This document shows positions 23,490-34,080 of a stretch of 64,000 nucleotides of DNA, in pieces; position 1 is the stretch's first letter; every line of letters begins with the position of its first letter. This DNA is from Dolomedes plantarius. Lineage: Eukaryota; Arthropoda; Arachnida; Araneae; Dolomedidae. Under the pieces are notes generated by a model. That model was not told the DNA's origin. It ran no database searches and saw only the letters and a program-made list of their open reading frames with translations. The DNA is taken from positions 66,677,577 to 66,741,576 of the forward strand of contig OU015497.1 in NCBI GenBank assembly GCA_907164885.2. The letters are read 5' to 3'. Made by a program: the position numbers and the translations under genes.

Positions 23490-24640
23490 CCATCGACCAA
23501 TAAGTATTTGGACACCCCTGCAAATAACGAAATCTTCGGTCCTGATATACGTCACGCCCTCCGCCGTTAAAAATCGTTTAGAAAACAACGTTGACATTAG
23601 TCGCTGGCAAGATGCCACGAAGTGCAGAGTTATTTGATTTCGAGAAAGGTGTAATCGTAGGATATCATAGAAATGGCCGATCCTTAGGCGACATACCTAG
23701 CGCTCTGAATTACCCAAAATCGACAGTGTCCTATATGATTCAGAAGTGGAAGGTGAGCGGTAATTGTCGGAATTTGCCCCTAATCTGCAGACCCACGAGA
23801 CTGAGACATAGAGACCGACGGATGCTTTCCAGAGAAGTTCAGAATAACAGAAGCCAACAGATGTTCCACATACTCTAGGATTTTCAACAAGCATCCGGGA
23901 GTGTTGTTTTGATGAATAACATCCGTAAGAAAGCACATTTGCTTGGTTTTCATGTTCGTGCTGCCTCCCATAAGCCTTCGATCACAAAGTTCAACCGCAC
24001 TGCTCAGTTAATGTGGTAAAAAAACACTTCGAAAGAGGGCCGTAGATCAGTGGAAGCGGGTTTTCTGGAGCGACGAATCAAGGTTCACCCTCTACCGTTC
24101 GGATGGCAGGGTCAGGGTCTGGCGTATGCCTGGAGAACGCCTCCCACAAGAATGCATTTTGCTCACACTAAAGTTCGGCGGAGGTGGAACTATGGTCTGG
24201 GGGTGTTTCTCCTGGCATGGACTGGAACCCTTGGTCCCAATTCATGGTAAGCTCAAAAATTACTGAACTATTTAGAATGACAGTTTGCTTCTTACGTTGG
24301 GGCAGTTTTATGGGTTGGACCCATGTTACTTCCAGGATGACAAAGCCAGCTGTCATGTTGCGAGGTCCCATGGATTGGTATGGTGAGAATGAGGTTAACC
24401 ATATGGACTGTCCTGCCCAAAGCCCAGATCTGAACCCTCTCCAGAATCGCTGGAATGAGTTGGATAGTCGAATTTAGGGGTGCAACAACCGTCCAAAATC
24501 GGTCATGGAACTTATATGTCTTCTCCAAGCCGAGTGGAAGAAAATACCACTAGCCACAATGACTTTCCACCAGGACATGTGGAAAGCATGCCCCGGAACG
24601 TTGAGGGTGTTATTGACTCATTTATTAGTAGTTAGTGTAT
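23490..24640 (+). mobile_element. Tc1-like relic, right end missing
   Basis: Left terminus CCATCGACCAATAAGTATTT follows TA at 23489. The matching inverted end is not seen at 24600-24660, so the right end is lost or too diverged. The internal sequence is a decayed plus-strand transposase. Confidence 0.7.
23612..24635 (+). pseudogene. Tc1-like transposase pseudogene
   Basis: ATG 23612 opens MPRSAELFDFEKGVIVGYHR with a helix-turn-helix (SLGDIPSALNYPKSTVSYMI) and a basic linker to a stop at 23876. Further pieces in shifted frames include a second DNA-binding region (FNRTAQ, about 23990), the first-Asp region (VEAGFLERRIKVHPLP from 24050, Asp context lost), the WNYGLGVFLLAW block, and the Glu motif region as CPAQSPDLNPLQNRWNELDS at about 24412-24470, with the E of PIE changed to Q. 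Several frameshifts; inactive. Confidence 0.75.
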
Positions 24641-24935
24641 ATATTGTCTATTCGCCTTTCCCTTAGAACTCGATTTCAGAAAAGCCATATTACGCATCTG
24701 AATCAACGGCTTATATATTCTATTTAATTTAATTTTCACTGTTAAAGGATAATGTATATATTTTCTCTGAATTTATCTACAGCAAGAATAATCTGAATTT
24801 TTTCATAAGTGATTAAGTTGTGATATGATATTCTCGCAGATATTTAGTTATTTTTAACATAAATCTGAATACAAATTATGCGGCTTATTTCGTTCATTTT
24901 CTAATTATCTGCATCTGCATATAGCGATATGCAGC

Positions 24936-25808
24936 TGTTATAAGGGGTACCAGAGATACCCCTTTGCGTTGTGTAAATTTAGGGAGGTGAACTCCAAAGG
25001 TAACTATGCGTTTATATATAAAAATAACAACATTTATTATACAATATATTACAAGAAAAGGACGGGTTTACATATTATATTTAAGATCTTGGCTATACAT
25101 ATTTTTAACCGAATTAGGGCATACTTCATCCGCTTCCTGCGGCATAACCATTACGGGTCGAGTGAAATAAAAGTCTCGTAATCTCTCAGAAGGCATGAGC
25201 ACTATTTAGAGGGGGAATTTATGACCAACCTGGGGAGTTTGATGAAAACAGCATAGCGTGGCATCGTTGAGGGCATTTCTACAGGAGGAGGCTTTAGGCA
25301 TCGGGTAGAAATTCATGTGGCATTTCACTGGCGGATGCAACAGGATTCGGTGCTGGCGGTTGAAGACGGGTATCTCGCCATTTTACGGGGGCGTCTTTCC
25401 TTCCCAGGCTCTCTTGCAGCTCGCTACCTCCAATCGCTCCCTCGCTCTCTCTCCGAACGTCGTTTCTCCCACACTCGGGGCTCCCCCAATCTTTATCATA
25501 ACCCCTCCCCAGGTTAGTTATTCACGTAAATTTATTGCCTCTTCGAGTTTTTTATTCGAGGGCAGGATGCTCTGACATTCCCATGGTTGACCCACGTGGT
25601 ACGCTTATTTCCAAGAAAATTGGAAGTCCGTTGAATTTCCTGGAATTTCTTTCCCGCGTCCTGAGGAATTTAGGAGGGGTGATGTTTCTTGGAAAATTGG
25701 TGCAGTTCCAATATGGCCGTTTTATGCCCCGTAATCGTGTTGGAAGAACAAAATGGCTATAACGTTGGAAGGAGTTCAAAATGTTCAAATTGTGGATCCT
25801 TCACAACA
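24936..25808 (-). repeat. 3' LTR (minus-strand element)
   Basis: 873 bases, same as 28275-29147. On the minus strand a TATATAAA-like site and an AATAAA lie in the complement of 25010-25040. A small hairpin (AAGGGGTA ... TACCCCTT, 24943-24966) sits at one edge. Short frames inside occur identically in both LTRs and are not taken as genes. Confidence 0.93.
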
Positions 25809-25828
25809 ATCACTCCCCCCCCTTTCTA
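25809..25828 (-). other. Polypurine tract of the LTR element
   Basis: The minus strand reads AGAAAGGGGGGGGAGTGAT immediately before the 3' LTR, the place and composition expected for the plus-strand primer of reverse transcription. Confidence 0.7.
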
Positions 25829-28252
25829 GGCGTGCTGGCACGCCACAGTCTGTAGGGGTTGAAGAACGGATTGGCTCCATTCGCTTCAGCAAAATAGACT
25901 CCAATTGCACAAAAGTCACAATGGCAGTAAAATAAAATCATGAATGACATCAGTTGTAAAAGTTCAGGAGGTCAAAATCTCCCCTTATAGTGCTGCAAGT
26001 TTTACTGATTTAAAAAAAAATTCAAAATTTATAAAGTTTTCTTTAAGCTTACATTAACTCTGACCAACATTAAGTAACATCATAGAAAATGGTATGCATA
26101 CCCTGTAAAACAAATAATACAAAATAGTGGCTCGATCAACACATGTGATCAGAGATTAAAATGTAAAGAAAGGGTTATCTTACAGAAATAGAAATCTCTC
26201 CGCTAAAATCGTACAGCGAAGATGAAATTTTCAAAAACGTTGGCAAATGTGCATAATCGCCATTATGTGTTTAACTCGCGGAAAGAGTAAAAATGTTCTC
26301 TTTTCCTTGCGCTGCCATTTGTGTGAAACATATAATGTGCTATCCATGCATTCAATAATAATAGTACTAATAATGATAATAATAATAATAAAACACAATA
26401 ATAAAACATAATACACGCTAATCTTTTAATAATATATATATATTTTTTTTAATTTTAAATTTTCCCTTTTTTTTTTTTTGTTTATTTATTCATTCCCCAA
26501 CGAAATTGACCAAATTTTGCTCTATCATCAGATTTGTACACTGAAACATCGTCAAATTGAATTTAAACTATGCACACAAATGAACCCACGACGAAAATTC
26601 TAAAGTCTGCTAAGTTTCCTAAAAAAAATTATATAGATATCACATAGCAATATAACAGAAGACGAAGAGTTAAGAGAGAGAGAAAAAAAACTTATTTTTG
26701 TCAAGAAAAACTTAATCAAATGAAAAAATTTATTTACTCGGTACACCTTAGTTTTCAAAAGCCTATCGTTGACACAAGATAGTTGATCAGACCCTCTGGA
26801 GAAAACGATAAAATCCCTTAAACCGAGTTTTCCCTTGTAAATTGGCAAATGGGCAGAAAACCTTAGGCGGCCATTCCCAAAGAGTTCTGTCCATGACTTA
26901 CTGATCTAACTGAACCAAAAACATTTTAAGTAAAAAGTTTTAAATTCTGCGCGAGTAAAGAAAGTTTAATAGCTTAGCAGAAGTATTGAGCGTCTATTTT
27001 ACATTCGCCTGATTTTTGTAATTTTCTTCCGGCAGCGGTTCGCTTGCGGTTTTGATAAATGTACTCTGCATCTCCGTTCGCAAAACGGCTTTCGAATTTC
27101 GCTTTGTTTGACACCCCGTTGTAGAGCATAATACAACTATCCGCGACCTCACGTTACATTTTCGCCTTGAACCTAGCGTTGGGGGAATTAGCGAGACTAA
27201 CTTTTTCACTCTCTGTGTGGGGCAATTGTTTAGCCGGGGGTCCAGCAAGTTGCTGTGAAACTCCCCTTCCCATTCTCTTCTGTCGAGGACGGGGCGAGGG
27301 AACCTCGAACATTTAGTGTGTTCTCAGGATCCAACGACATTAACTTTTTTCACTCCCCCCTTATTTTGGGTCATTCTTCCTATTCCCCGCGATCAAAGTC
27401 GCGTTCCCGTTTTAAGGGTAAAGTTGAATTCCGAGTGGGGAAAGTGTGGATTTCGTCTTGCTCCCTCTTACTAGAACACCATTTTAAAAAAACAGTGGCT
27501 ATTTTGCCTACTGAACAGTAAAATTCGCGCATTATTCACCGTACTGCCCCCTAAATTTATTACTATCTTTATTTTGTTATTCATTATTTTCTCTTATTCA
27601 CTCATTATTCGTTACCATTATACACAATTATTATCTTGCCCCTCAACCGGTATTTAAACATAGCAATTTTTCCTACGGGCGACCACTGAACAAAAGTTGC
27701 TAAGGCCTTGAATTGCATAAAAAAAAAAAAAAAACTCATAGCAGTCTGAATCTGGGGCACCATCGAACGTGGACACTAAATGCGTAAAGCCGGGAGTTTT
27801 TCCGCTAACAACTGAATCGGAAGGCGACGCCATAATACAATAAAGCAAGGAGAGGTAACCCAAGATAATTCTATTGTGCTTCAAGACAAACCCTTTTTAA
27901 ACAATTTTTGTTTTAACATATACATGCGAAACATATAATACTCAAAATAAAGTAAAAATCATTATCCTAGAATTATATATATACTAGCCGCGAACACATA
28001 AACTCTAACATTTCAATACAATTTGTTCACACAACATGTAGGCATGGCAGGTACAAGGGAAAGAAAAGAGAGAAATTTAAAAAAAAATGTATGCATAACA
28101 CTTTACAGATATATATATGAACCATAAGAACCTTGCGCGACATTGAAAAGCTTTTTGCCAAGATACACAAAAAAAAAAAATTTTTTTTTTTTTTTTTAGT
28201 ATGCCCAGGTTTTGGACTAAAGTAAAAATATTATAACATACCCAGGGAAATC
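25829..28252. other. Non-coding interior of the LTR element
   Basis: About 2.4 kb with no enzymatic domains; includes simple sequence (ATAATA near 26345-26400, T-run 26468-26480, A/T run 28170-28197) and unassigned frames such as minus 26994-27248. It probably consists of leader, deleted coding region and 3' untranslated parts. Confidence 0.6.
27654..27833 (-). pseudogene. Gag-like N-terminal remnant
   Basis: ATG 27833 opens MASPSDSVVSGKTPGFTHLV, then STFDGAPDSDCYEFF. The F-x-G-x(3-5)-CYEFF arrangement is typical of the first structured part of Gag in Ty3/gypsy-like arthropod elements, so the frame is plausibly the start of gag. It then enters a homopolymer (17 A on the plus strand at 27719-27735, read as Phe codons), where a length change probably shifted the frame, and stops about 20 codons later. 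No capsid core or zinc knuckle remains. Lying about 440 bases inside the 5' LTR, its position fits gag. Confidence 0.5.
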
Positions 28253-28270
28253 CTCGTCACGAGGCACCAA
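28253..28270 (-). other. Putative primer-binding site
   Basis: Four bases inside the 5' LTR the minus strand reads TGGTGCCTCGTGACGAGG. It begins TGG as tRNA-primed sites do. The first 12 bases would pair with the 3' end of a tRNA whose acceptor begins GCCTCGT (elongator Met-type tRNAs do); the remainder fits less well. Tentative tRNA assignment. Confidence 0.5.
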
Positions 28271-28274
28271 TATA

Positions 28275-29147
28275 TGTTATAAGGGGTACCAGAGATACCC
28301 CTTTGCGTTGTGTAAATTTAGGGAGGTGAACTCCAAAGGTAACTATGCGTTTATATATAAAAATAACAACATTTATTATACAATATATTACAAGAAAAGG
28401 ACGGGTTTACATATTATATTTAAGATCTTGGCTATACATATTTTTAACCGAATTAGGGCATACTTCATCCGCTTCCTGCGGCATAACCATTACGGGTCGA
28501 GTGAAATAAAAGTCTCGTAATCTCTCAGAAGGCATGAGCACTATTTAGAGGGGGAATTTATGACCAACCTGGGGAGTTTGATGAAAACAGCATAGCGTGG
28601 CATCGTTGAGGGCATTTCTACAGGAGGAGGCTTTAGGCATCGGGTAGAAATTCATGTGGCATTTCACTGGCGGATGCAACAGGATTCGGTGCTGGCGGTT
28701 GAAGACGGGTATCTCGCCATTTTACGGGGGCGTCTTTCCTTCCCAGGCTCTCTTGCAGCTCGCTACCTCCAATCGCTCCCTCGCTCTCTCTCCGAACGTC
28801 GTTTCTCCCACACTCGGGGCTCCCCCAATCTTTATCATAACCCCTCCCCAGGTTAGTTATTCACGTAAATTTATTGCCTCTTCGAGTTTTTTATTCGAGG
28901 GCAGGATGCTCTGACATTCCCATGGTTGACCCACGTGGTACGCTTATTTCCAAGAAAATTGGAAGTCCGTTGAATTTCCTGGAATTTCTTTCCCGCGTCC
29001 TGAGGAATTTAGGAGGGGTGATGTTTCTTGGAAAATTGGTGCAGTTCCAATATGGCCGTTTTATGCCCCGTAATCGTGTTGGAAGAACAAAATGGCTATA
29101 ACGTTGGAAGGAGTTCAAAATGTTCAAATTGTGGATCCTTCACAACA
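28275..29147 (-). repeat. 5' LTR (minus-strand element)
   Basis: Same 873-base sequence as 24936-25808. Ends in CA at 29147, followed by the target duplication GCAGC. Confidence 0.93.
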
Positions 29148-29152
29148 GCAGC

Positions 29153-29829
29153 TAAACCCGTTATATATGTTTGCGCACTCTTTCATCTTTCTATTTTTGA
29201 GCGCTATATTATGCTTCAAACACAAGGATAACATATTTTAATTCATTTAAGACTTTATAAATTTCAATTTCAATTTCATATTTGTGAATATTGTTGTTTT
29301 GAAAGAGATAATGTGAAATAATAATCGAGCTCTATTTTTAATGAAATTTGCCTATTTAGAGCAGGTATTACGATGTTTCAATTTCATGCTCTCTTTTTAA
29401 AGTTAATATTTTTTTGCTTATAATGTTTAAAATATAAAACTATTATACATAACAATATCACATACAATTTATCATAAATTATGCAGACAAAAATAATTAC
29501 TCCAACGCAAAATCTAATTTTAGTTAAAAAAAATGGCTTATTAAAGTTTTTCATTTTCCACACATATTAGAGAATAACATAATTAAAATATAGTCTCAAT
29601 TTATACGGAATTTAGTTATTTATTTTAGAGTCATTAGCTAATAAATATAACAAAATATCTTTAGTTATTTTTAACTAGCATCGTTAAGTATTCTATCAGA
29701 TGTGTCTCGTATTATCTCTGCATTATTTTTAGCCATTACGCATTCTTTTCATAATTCCCGATGTTATTGCTTTTTCCACTCATGTTAATCAACTCGCGGA
29801 ATAATTATTCGCAACACTCGTTTAATTAA
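29153..29829. other. AT-rich spacer, nothing recognised
   Basis: No supported feature. Confidence 0.5.
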
Positions 29830-30086
29830 TCAAGTGATATTCATTATCATTATTCTTGCACAGAAAATGCAGCTGTGTGTCACGATATTTTCTCTTGCGT
29901 CTTACACACCTCTTTTCGTTTCTGTTCATCTGAAGTAAATCTGAAGTATTTCTAAAATGTCCTATAATTTATCTCAATAATTACATTTATAAATTTAAAA
30001 TGTACAACGTTGTTACAAATTTTCTGCATGTTTTTAATTTAACAATTATTGTATACTTTATATATATATGCAATGGAAAAGAATTA

Positions 30087-31493
30087 CACTCATGGACAAA
30101 AAAATTAGCGCACCAAGAAATAATTGCGGGAACGTAACGAAACTTGCAATGAAGGTACATATCGGGGAGATATGCATATGATTAGAAATGCAGCGTGATT
30201 GCGCATTACGTATAGCCAGTAGAGGGCGTTTAACATCGTACTCTGTGGAGTATAAAACAGGTAACCAAAGCTTGTTTGAGTGTGCTGAATCATTTACAAA
30301 CGAAGAGCTGAGATAGACATGCCATTACGCCGTGTTCGAAGACAATATAAGCAGGTGTCGCAGTTTGAGAGGGGGAGAATCGTCGGGATGATGGAAGCTG
30401 GGTGGTCAGCTAGGCGAGTAGCTCGTCAATTAGGCCGCTCTGATTGTGTTGTGAGGAGGTGTTGGGACCAGTGGACCCGAGAGATGTCATGTACACGAAG
30501 ACCAGACTCAGGACGCCCTCGACAGACCAGTCGTCGAGAAGACCGCCACATCGTAAGAAATGCACGCGTACAGACAACTGCTTCATCGGCCGCCATCCAG
30601 GCACTTGTAGCACCTACACTAGAGGCCTCTGTGTCTTCTCGAACCATACGAAGGCGCCTGGCTGAAGGACAGTTGGTATCGCGGCGCCCATTACGTGTGC
30701 TGCCCTTGACGCCCACCCATCGACGCCTCCGTTTGGAGTTTTGCCGCGCACGAGGAAACTGGACTGCAGCGGAATGGAACCAGGTCGTCTTTAGCGACGA
30801 ATCCAGATTCAATCTCGGCAGTGATGACAATCGTGTTCGTGTGTGGAGAGCCCGTGGTGAACGCTTTAATCCTGCCTTTGATGTACAGATCGCTCCCACA
30901 GCTGGTGTGATGGTATGGGGTGCCATTGCCTACAATACACGGTCACCCCTAGTATTGTTCCGTGGCACCATGACAGCCCAGCGGTATGTTCATGAAATCC
31001 TGCAACCACATGTGTTGCCACTCATGCAACGGCTCCCAGGAGCCATTCTTCAACAAGACAATGCTCGTCCTCATACGGCAAGGGTGTCACAAGACTGTCT
31101 CCGCACTGTTACTACCCTTCCTTGGCCTGCCCGATCCCCAGATTTGTCTCCTATCGAGCATATCTGGGATCATTTGGGACGACGAGTTGGGCATCCCACG
31201 AGTTTGAACGAACTAGAGGCAAGGTTACAGCAAATATGGAACGAAATGTCTGAAGACATCATACAGAATTTGTATGACTGAATGCCCGATCGTATCGCAT
31301 AGTGTATTCGCGCTAGAGGGGGTCCAACGGAGTATTAACTCCTCCGTTCTTTTGCCTTTTTCGCTGAAATAAATTATCCTTTTTCTTTGATTTTCTTATC
31401 ATTTACTTATATCAAAGTAGTCATTACGTATGTAAAATTTCGTTTCATTTTGACGACTCCTTCTTGGTGCTCTAATTTTTTTGTCCATGAGTG
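30087..31493 (+). mobile_element. Nearly intact Tc1-like element
   Basis: Inverted ends CACTCATGGACAAAAAAATT (30087-) and its complement ending at 31493, about 33 bases long with one mismatch, flanked by a TA duplication (30085-30086 and 31494-31495). Total 1407 bp. The paralogous repeat copy near 36870 lacks the insertion. It encodes one transposase on the plus strand. Confidence 0.95.
30319..31341 (+). pseudogene. Tc1-like transposase, two late stops
   Basis: ATG 30319 opens a 320-codon frame: helix-turn-helix at residues 14-50 (ERGRIVGMMEAGWSARRVAR), an AT-hook-like GRPR at 65-68, a second helix-turn-helix near 80-115, then the catalytic domain with Asp160 (VVFSDESRF), Asp247 (LQQDNARPHTA) and Glu280 (SPDLSPIEHIWD). 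Asp-to-Glu spacing is 32 by my count, two short of the DD34E usual in Tc1. TGA at 31279-31281 follows NLYD. The frame then continues MPDRIA, a TAG, and CIRARGG-PTEY to TAA at 31339-31341, the normal Tc1 tail. All catalytic residues are present; only the last 20 or so residues are cut off. A 320-residue product could in principle still be made. Confidence 0.9.
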
Positions 31494-31754
31494 TACATGG
31501 GAACTTTAATGTATAGTATTTAATAATCCTATTTGTAGTGTTTACAATTTTATCGGAATTATGATATTCAGTCCAACGCTATAGAATCTGATTGTAGAGT
31601 ATGTGAATGCGTGTACTAAGGAGTCGCATTACTTTAAATGTATTTTCTGTATTTCCTTTAAATTTTATATTTTAATATTTACAACACTGTATACATTTAA
31701 ATATAAAAATTAAACAAATAATGAATGTTAATTGGTTTATAATATTTTGATTAA

Positions 31755-31997
31755 CCCTTTGAGGGTCGCCGTTTGCACAGTGCAGACGCCTAAATCTAGT
31801 TTTTTTTTCACTTGCTTTCAATGTATTCTAGTTAAATGTTCAGAAAAATGGCTAATTCTGCCATCCGTTATCAATTTAAAGAAGTAAAAACATTTTGCAA
31901 CCTTTAATTGGAAACATTTTAAAGATTCTTAAGGTTAAAAAAATCGAGAAAAAAATCTGCACCGTACAAACGGTGGAAGTTGCTGTCTCTGAAAGGC
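31755..31997. mobile_element. piggyBac-like MITE
   Basis: 243 bp flanked by TTAA on both sides (31751-31754, 31998-32001). Imperfect inverted ends: CCCTTTGAGGGTCGCCGTTT on the left; the right, complemented, reads GCCTTTCAGAGACAGC, and both then share CCGTTTG(C/T)AC(A/G)GTGCAGA. The related copy at 36610-36640 has an uninterrupted TTAATTAA at this place. No coding capacity. Confidence 0.75.
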
Positions 31998-32001
31998 TTA
32001 A

Positions 32002-32230
32002 TAAAGTAATATTCATCATTATTCTTGCACAGATAGGCAGCTGTGTATCAAGATTTTTTCTCTTGCGTCTTACAGATCTCTTTTCGTTTCGGTTCATCTG
32101 AAGTAAATCTGAAGTATTTCTAAAATATCTTATAATTTATCTCACCAATGACATAAATAAATTTAAAATGTACCCCATTGTTACAAATTTTCAGCATGCT
32201 GAGTTGTATGATTAAATAAGCTTTACGGAA
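32002..32230. repeat. Unnamed dispersed repeat, copy 2
   Basis: Continues the family of 29830 and 36620 right after the piggyBac-like MITE; similarity ends around 32200. Confidence 0.7.
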
Positions 32231-32247
32231 GAATTTCATCAAGTCCT

Positions 32248-32465
32248 GAGGAAAAAGGAATTTCGTTAAGTGTGAATAGGTTCGAACAAAAGTCTCCGCA
32301 AAACAGAGCCTATTTTAATCTCCAAAGGGTTTGTTATGTCTGTTATCCAAAGGTCACCAAGATGGCCGCCTCACTCCGACAGCATATTTCTCCAACAAAC
32401 CTCTGCCCAGAAACCCGTTTAATGTTGGTCTCAATTCCGTGTTAACCGTGAAAGCAGTGACATCA
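32248..32465. repeat. Repeat module A, copy 1
   Basis: Aligns with 34081-34290: shared TTCGTTAAGT, GTCTCCGCAAAACAGA, CAAGATGG(C/T)CGC, ATATTTC(T/A)(C/T)CAACAA and CTCTGCCC blocks. Non-coding. Confidence 0.75.
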
Positions 32466-32521
32466 GAATATTGAAATTACCAATTTTTCCTCTACCGATC
32501 GAACAAACATGTTTTGTTTTC

Positions 32522-32820
32522 GTCCCATTTTCGTCCAACGCGTCATTTCTTGGAAAATCAGAACGTAGAGAATGTGAAATTTTACCACTTTAGTCCAACA
32601 CGTCATTTTGTGGCAGTTAGAACATGGATAATGTGATATTTTGCCACTTTTGTCCAACACGTCATTTCGTGGCCAATCAGAACATAGAGAATGTGATATT
32701 TTGCCACTTTCGTCCAACTCGTCATTTCCTAGCCAATCAAAACTACGGAATAGGACATTTTGCCATATTTCCGTCCAACTTCTCCTTAAATTAAATAAAC
32801 CACTAAATAACACCACCTTT
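32522..32820. repeat. 60-bp tandem repeat
   Basis: Four to five units of about 60 bases starting ATTTTGCCACTTT(C/T)GTCC at about 32525, 32581, 32640 and 32700. Units 3, 4 and the following edge recur at 33079-33262. Confidence 0.85.
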
Positions 32821-32883
32821 TCGGATGTACTTGTGAAAAAAAACTACTATGCAAACTTTGAGAGTGTAGACGTACCAACTAAT

Positions 32884-33075
32884 TGACGGTTATCGCGATC
32901 TGAAAGCTGGGGACTTCGTGAAAATCTTCCGTAAAGCGTTTTTTTTGTCTTACTACTCAGCGTTTAACATATAGCTATTAGAAAATAAATTTTATTTATT
33001 GTTGTTCTCATTAAAAATGAGATTTCCAGGCGTAATTTTTATCAAAAATTATTATTTTAAATAAACTAAGATTTA
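32884..33075. repeat. Repeat module B, copy 1
   Basis: Aligns with 33886-34072: (G)GTTATCGCGATCTGA, CTCAGCGTTTA, TCTCATTAAAAATG and AAATAAACTAAGATTT blocks. Confidence 0.75.
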
Positions 33076-33078
33076 CGT

Positions 33079-33262
33079 ATTTTGCCACTTTCATCCAACA
33101 CGTCATTTCGTGGCCAATCAGAACATAGAGAATGTGATATTTTGCCACTTTCGTCCAACTCGTCATTTCCTAGCCAATCAAAACTAGGGAATAGGATATT
33201 TTGCCACATTTCCGTCCAACTTGTCCTTTCATTAAATAAACCACTAAATGGTGCCACCTTTT
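33079..33262. repeat. 60-bp repeat block, second copy
   Basis: Two and a half units, nearly identical to 32641-32830. Confidence 0.85.
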
Positions 33263-33322
33263 GTTGTACACTTGTGAGAAAAAGTGCTATGCATACTCTG
33301 AGAGTGTAGGCGTACATACTAA

Positions 33323-33447
33323 TTTACGCCATTAATAATATTTCTAACATTTAAGCAAAAAATAGCACATGTTAGAAATATTATTAATGGCGTAAAACCT
33401 AACCGCTGCCCTTGTAAGCAAAAAATAGCACAAGGGCAACGGTTAGG
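33323..33447. repeat. Two hairpins sharing one loop
   Basis: Hairpin 1: a perfect 28-base stem (TTTACGCCATTAATAATATT..., 33323-33350) and its complement (about 33369-33396). Hairpin 2: a 19-base stem ACCTAACCGCTGCCCTTGT and its complement with one mismatch, ending near 33447. Both enclose the same 17-base core TAAGCAAAAAATAGCAC in the same orientation, but the stems are unrelated. Confidence 0.92.
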
Positions 33448-33885
33448 TCTAGGATAACTGAAAATGTGTTTATGTAATTCTTCAACGACCCCATAAAACG
33501 AGTGCATTTTCAAAAACCGATCCCATTATGAATAAATGATAAAACTTACACAGCCGACATATGGTTTTCATGATAGATACGATGTGGCGCGTACGAAAAT
33601 TTCGCATGCGAAGAAAATACGATTAATTTTATAAAAATTTTTTGGAATGTACTAGAATGAAAGATCTTAATCATTTGTAGCCCTTCCTTTTATGTAAAAT
33701 CCCATATGTGTATAAAAATAATACAAAACCCATTACAAAACACCTTTGGACACAATATCGGAGATAAAGCGTAGCACAAAACTGGAAATCACAAGAAAAA
33801 CACACTTCAAAACACGTTTCTAGACAATATTAAAAGTTAAAATATGACAAAAACTCGTGGAAAATGTAATATTTAAACTGAAGTT
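33448..33885. other. Spacer, nothing recognised
   Basis: No coding or repeat partner supported. Confidence 0.5.
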
Positions 33886-34072
33886 TATCGCGATCTGACC
33901 GCTCAGTACTTCATGGAAGCTCTCGGTAAAGCATTTTTTCACTCCTGGTACTCAGCGTTTAGCAAAGAGGCATTCGAAACTAAATTTTATTTATTGATTT
34001 TCTCATTAAAAATGGCATTTTCTGGCGTAAATTTTATCAAATATTATGATTTTAAATAAACTAAGATTTTCA
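33886..34072. repeat. Repeat module B, copy 2
   Basis: Partner of 32884-33075, here followed immediately by module A. Confidence 0.75.
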
Positions 34073-34080
34073 TAGAAAGA

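Larger units (their letters stand above)
24936..29147 (-). mobile_element. Young non-autonomous LTR retrotransposon
   Basis: Two 873-bp direct repeats (24936-25808 and 28275-29147) that I could not tell apart begin TG and end CA. The whole is flanked by the 5-base target duplication GCAGC (24931-24935 and 29148-29152). Orientation is minus: next to the right LTR lies a primer-site-like TGGTGCCTCGTG (complement of about 28259-28270), and next to the left LTR a purine tract (complement of 25809-25828, AGAAAGGGGGGGGAGTGAT). The 2466-bp interior has only a Gag-like N-terminal fragment and no protease, reverse transcriptase, RNase H or integrase. It must have moved with enzymes from a related element. 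Identical LTRs imply recent insertion. Confidence 0.93.
29830..31600. repeat. Unnamed dispersed repeat, copy 1 (split by Tc1)
   Basis: 29830-30084 plus 31496-31600 align with 36620-36892 plus 37657-37740 and, over its first 180 bases, with 32002-32195 (shared blocks CATTATTCTTGCA, TTTTCTC(T/C)TGC, TCTGAA(G/A)TATTTCTAAAAT). The Tc1-like element 30087-31493 is inserted in it. No coding sequence of its own. Confidence 0.75.

Noticed and set aside
25315..25788. Overlapping frames on both strands inside the LTR (repeated at 28654-29127)
   Set aside because: They are duplicated because the LTR is duplicated; no domain, overlapping on both strands, and located in LTR sequence.
32463..32886. Frames crossing the 60-bp tandem repeat on both strands
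   Set aside because: The 60-base period is a multiple of three, so frames stay open by chance; no protein signal, and the units differ at non-synonymous positions freely.
33323..33447. Paired hairpins as a microRNA cluster
   Set aside because: Stems are perfect or nearly so and extend to the loop without the bulges and flanking structure of typical precursors; identical loops with unrelated stems are not a microRNA pattern. Kept as a structural finding only.
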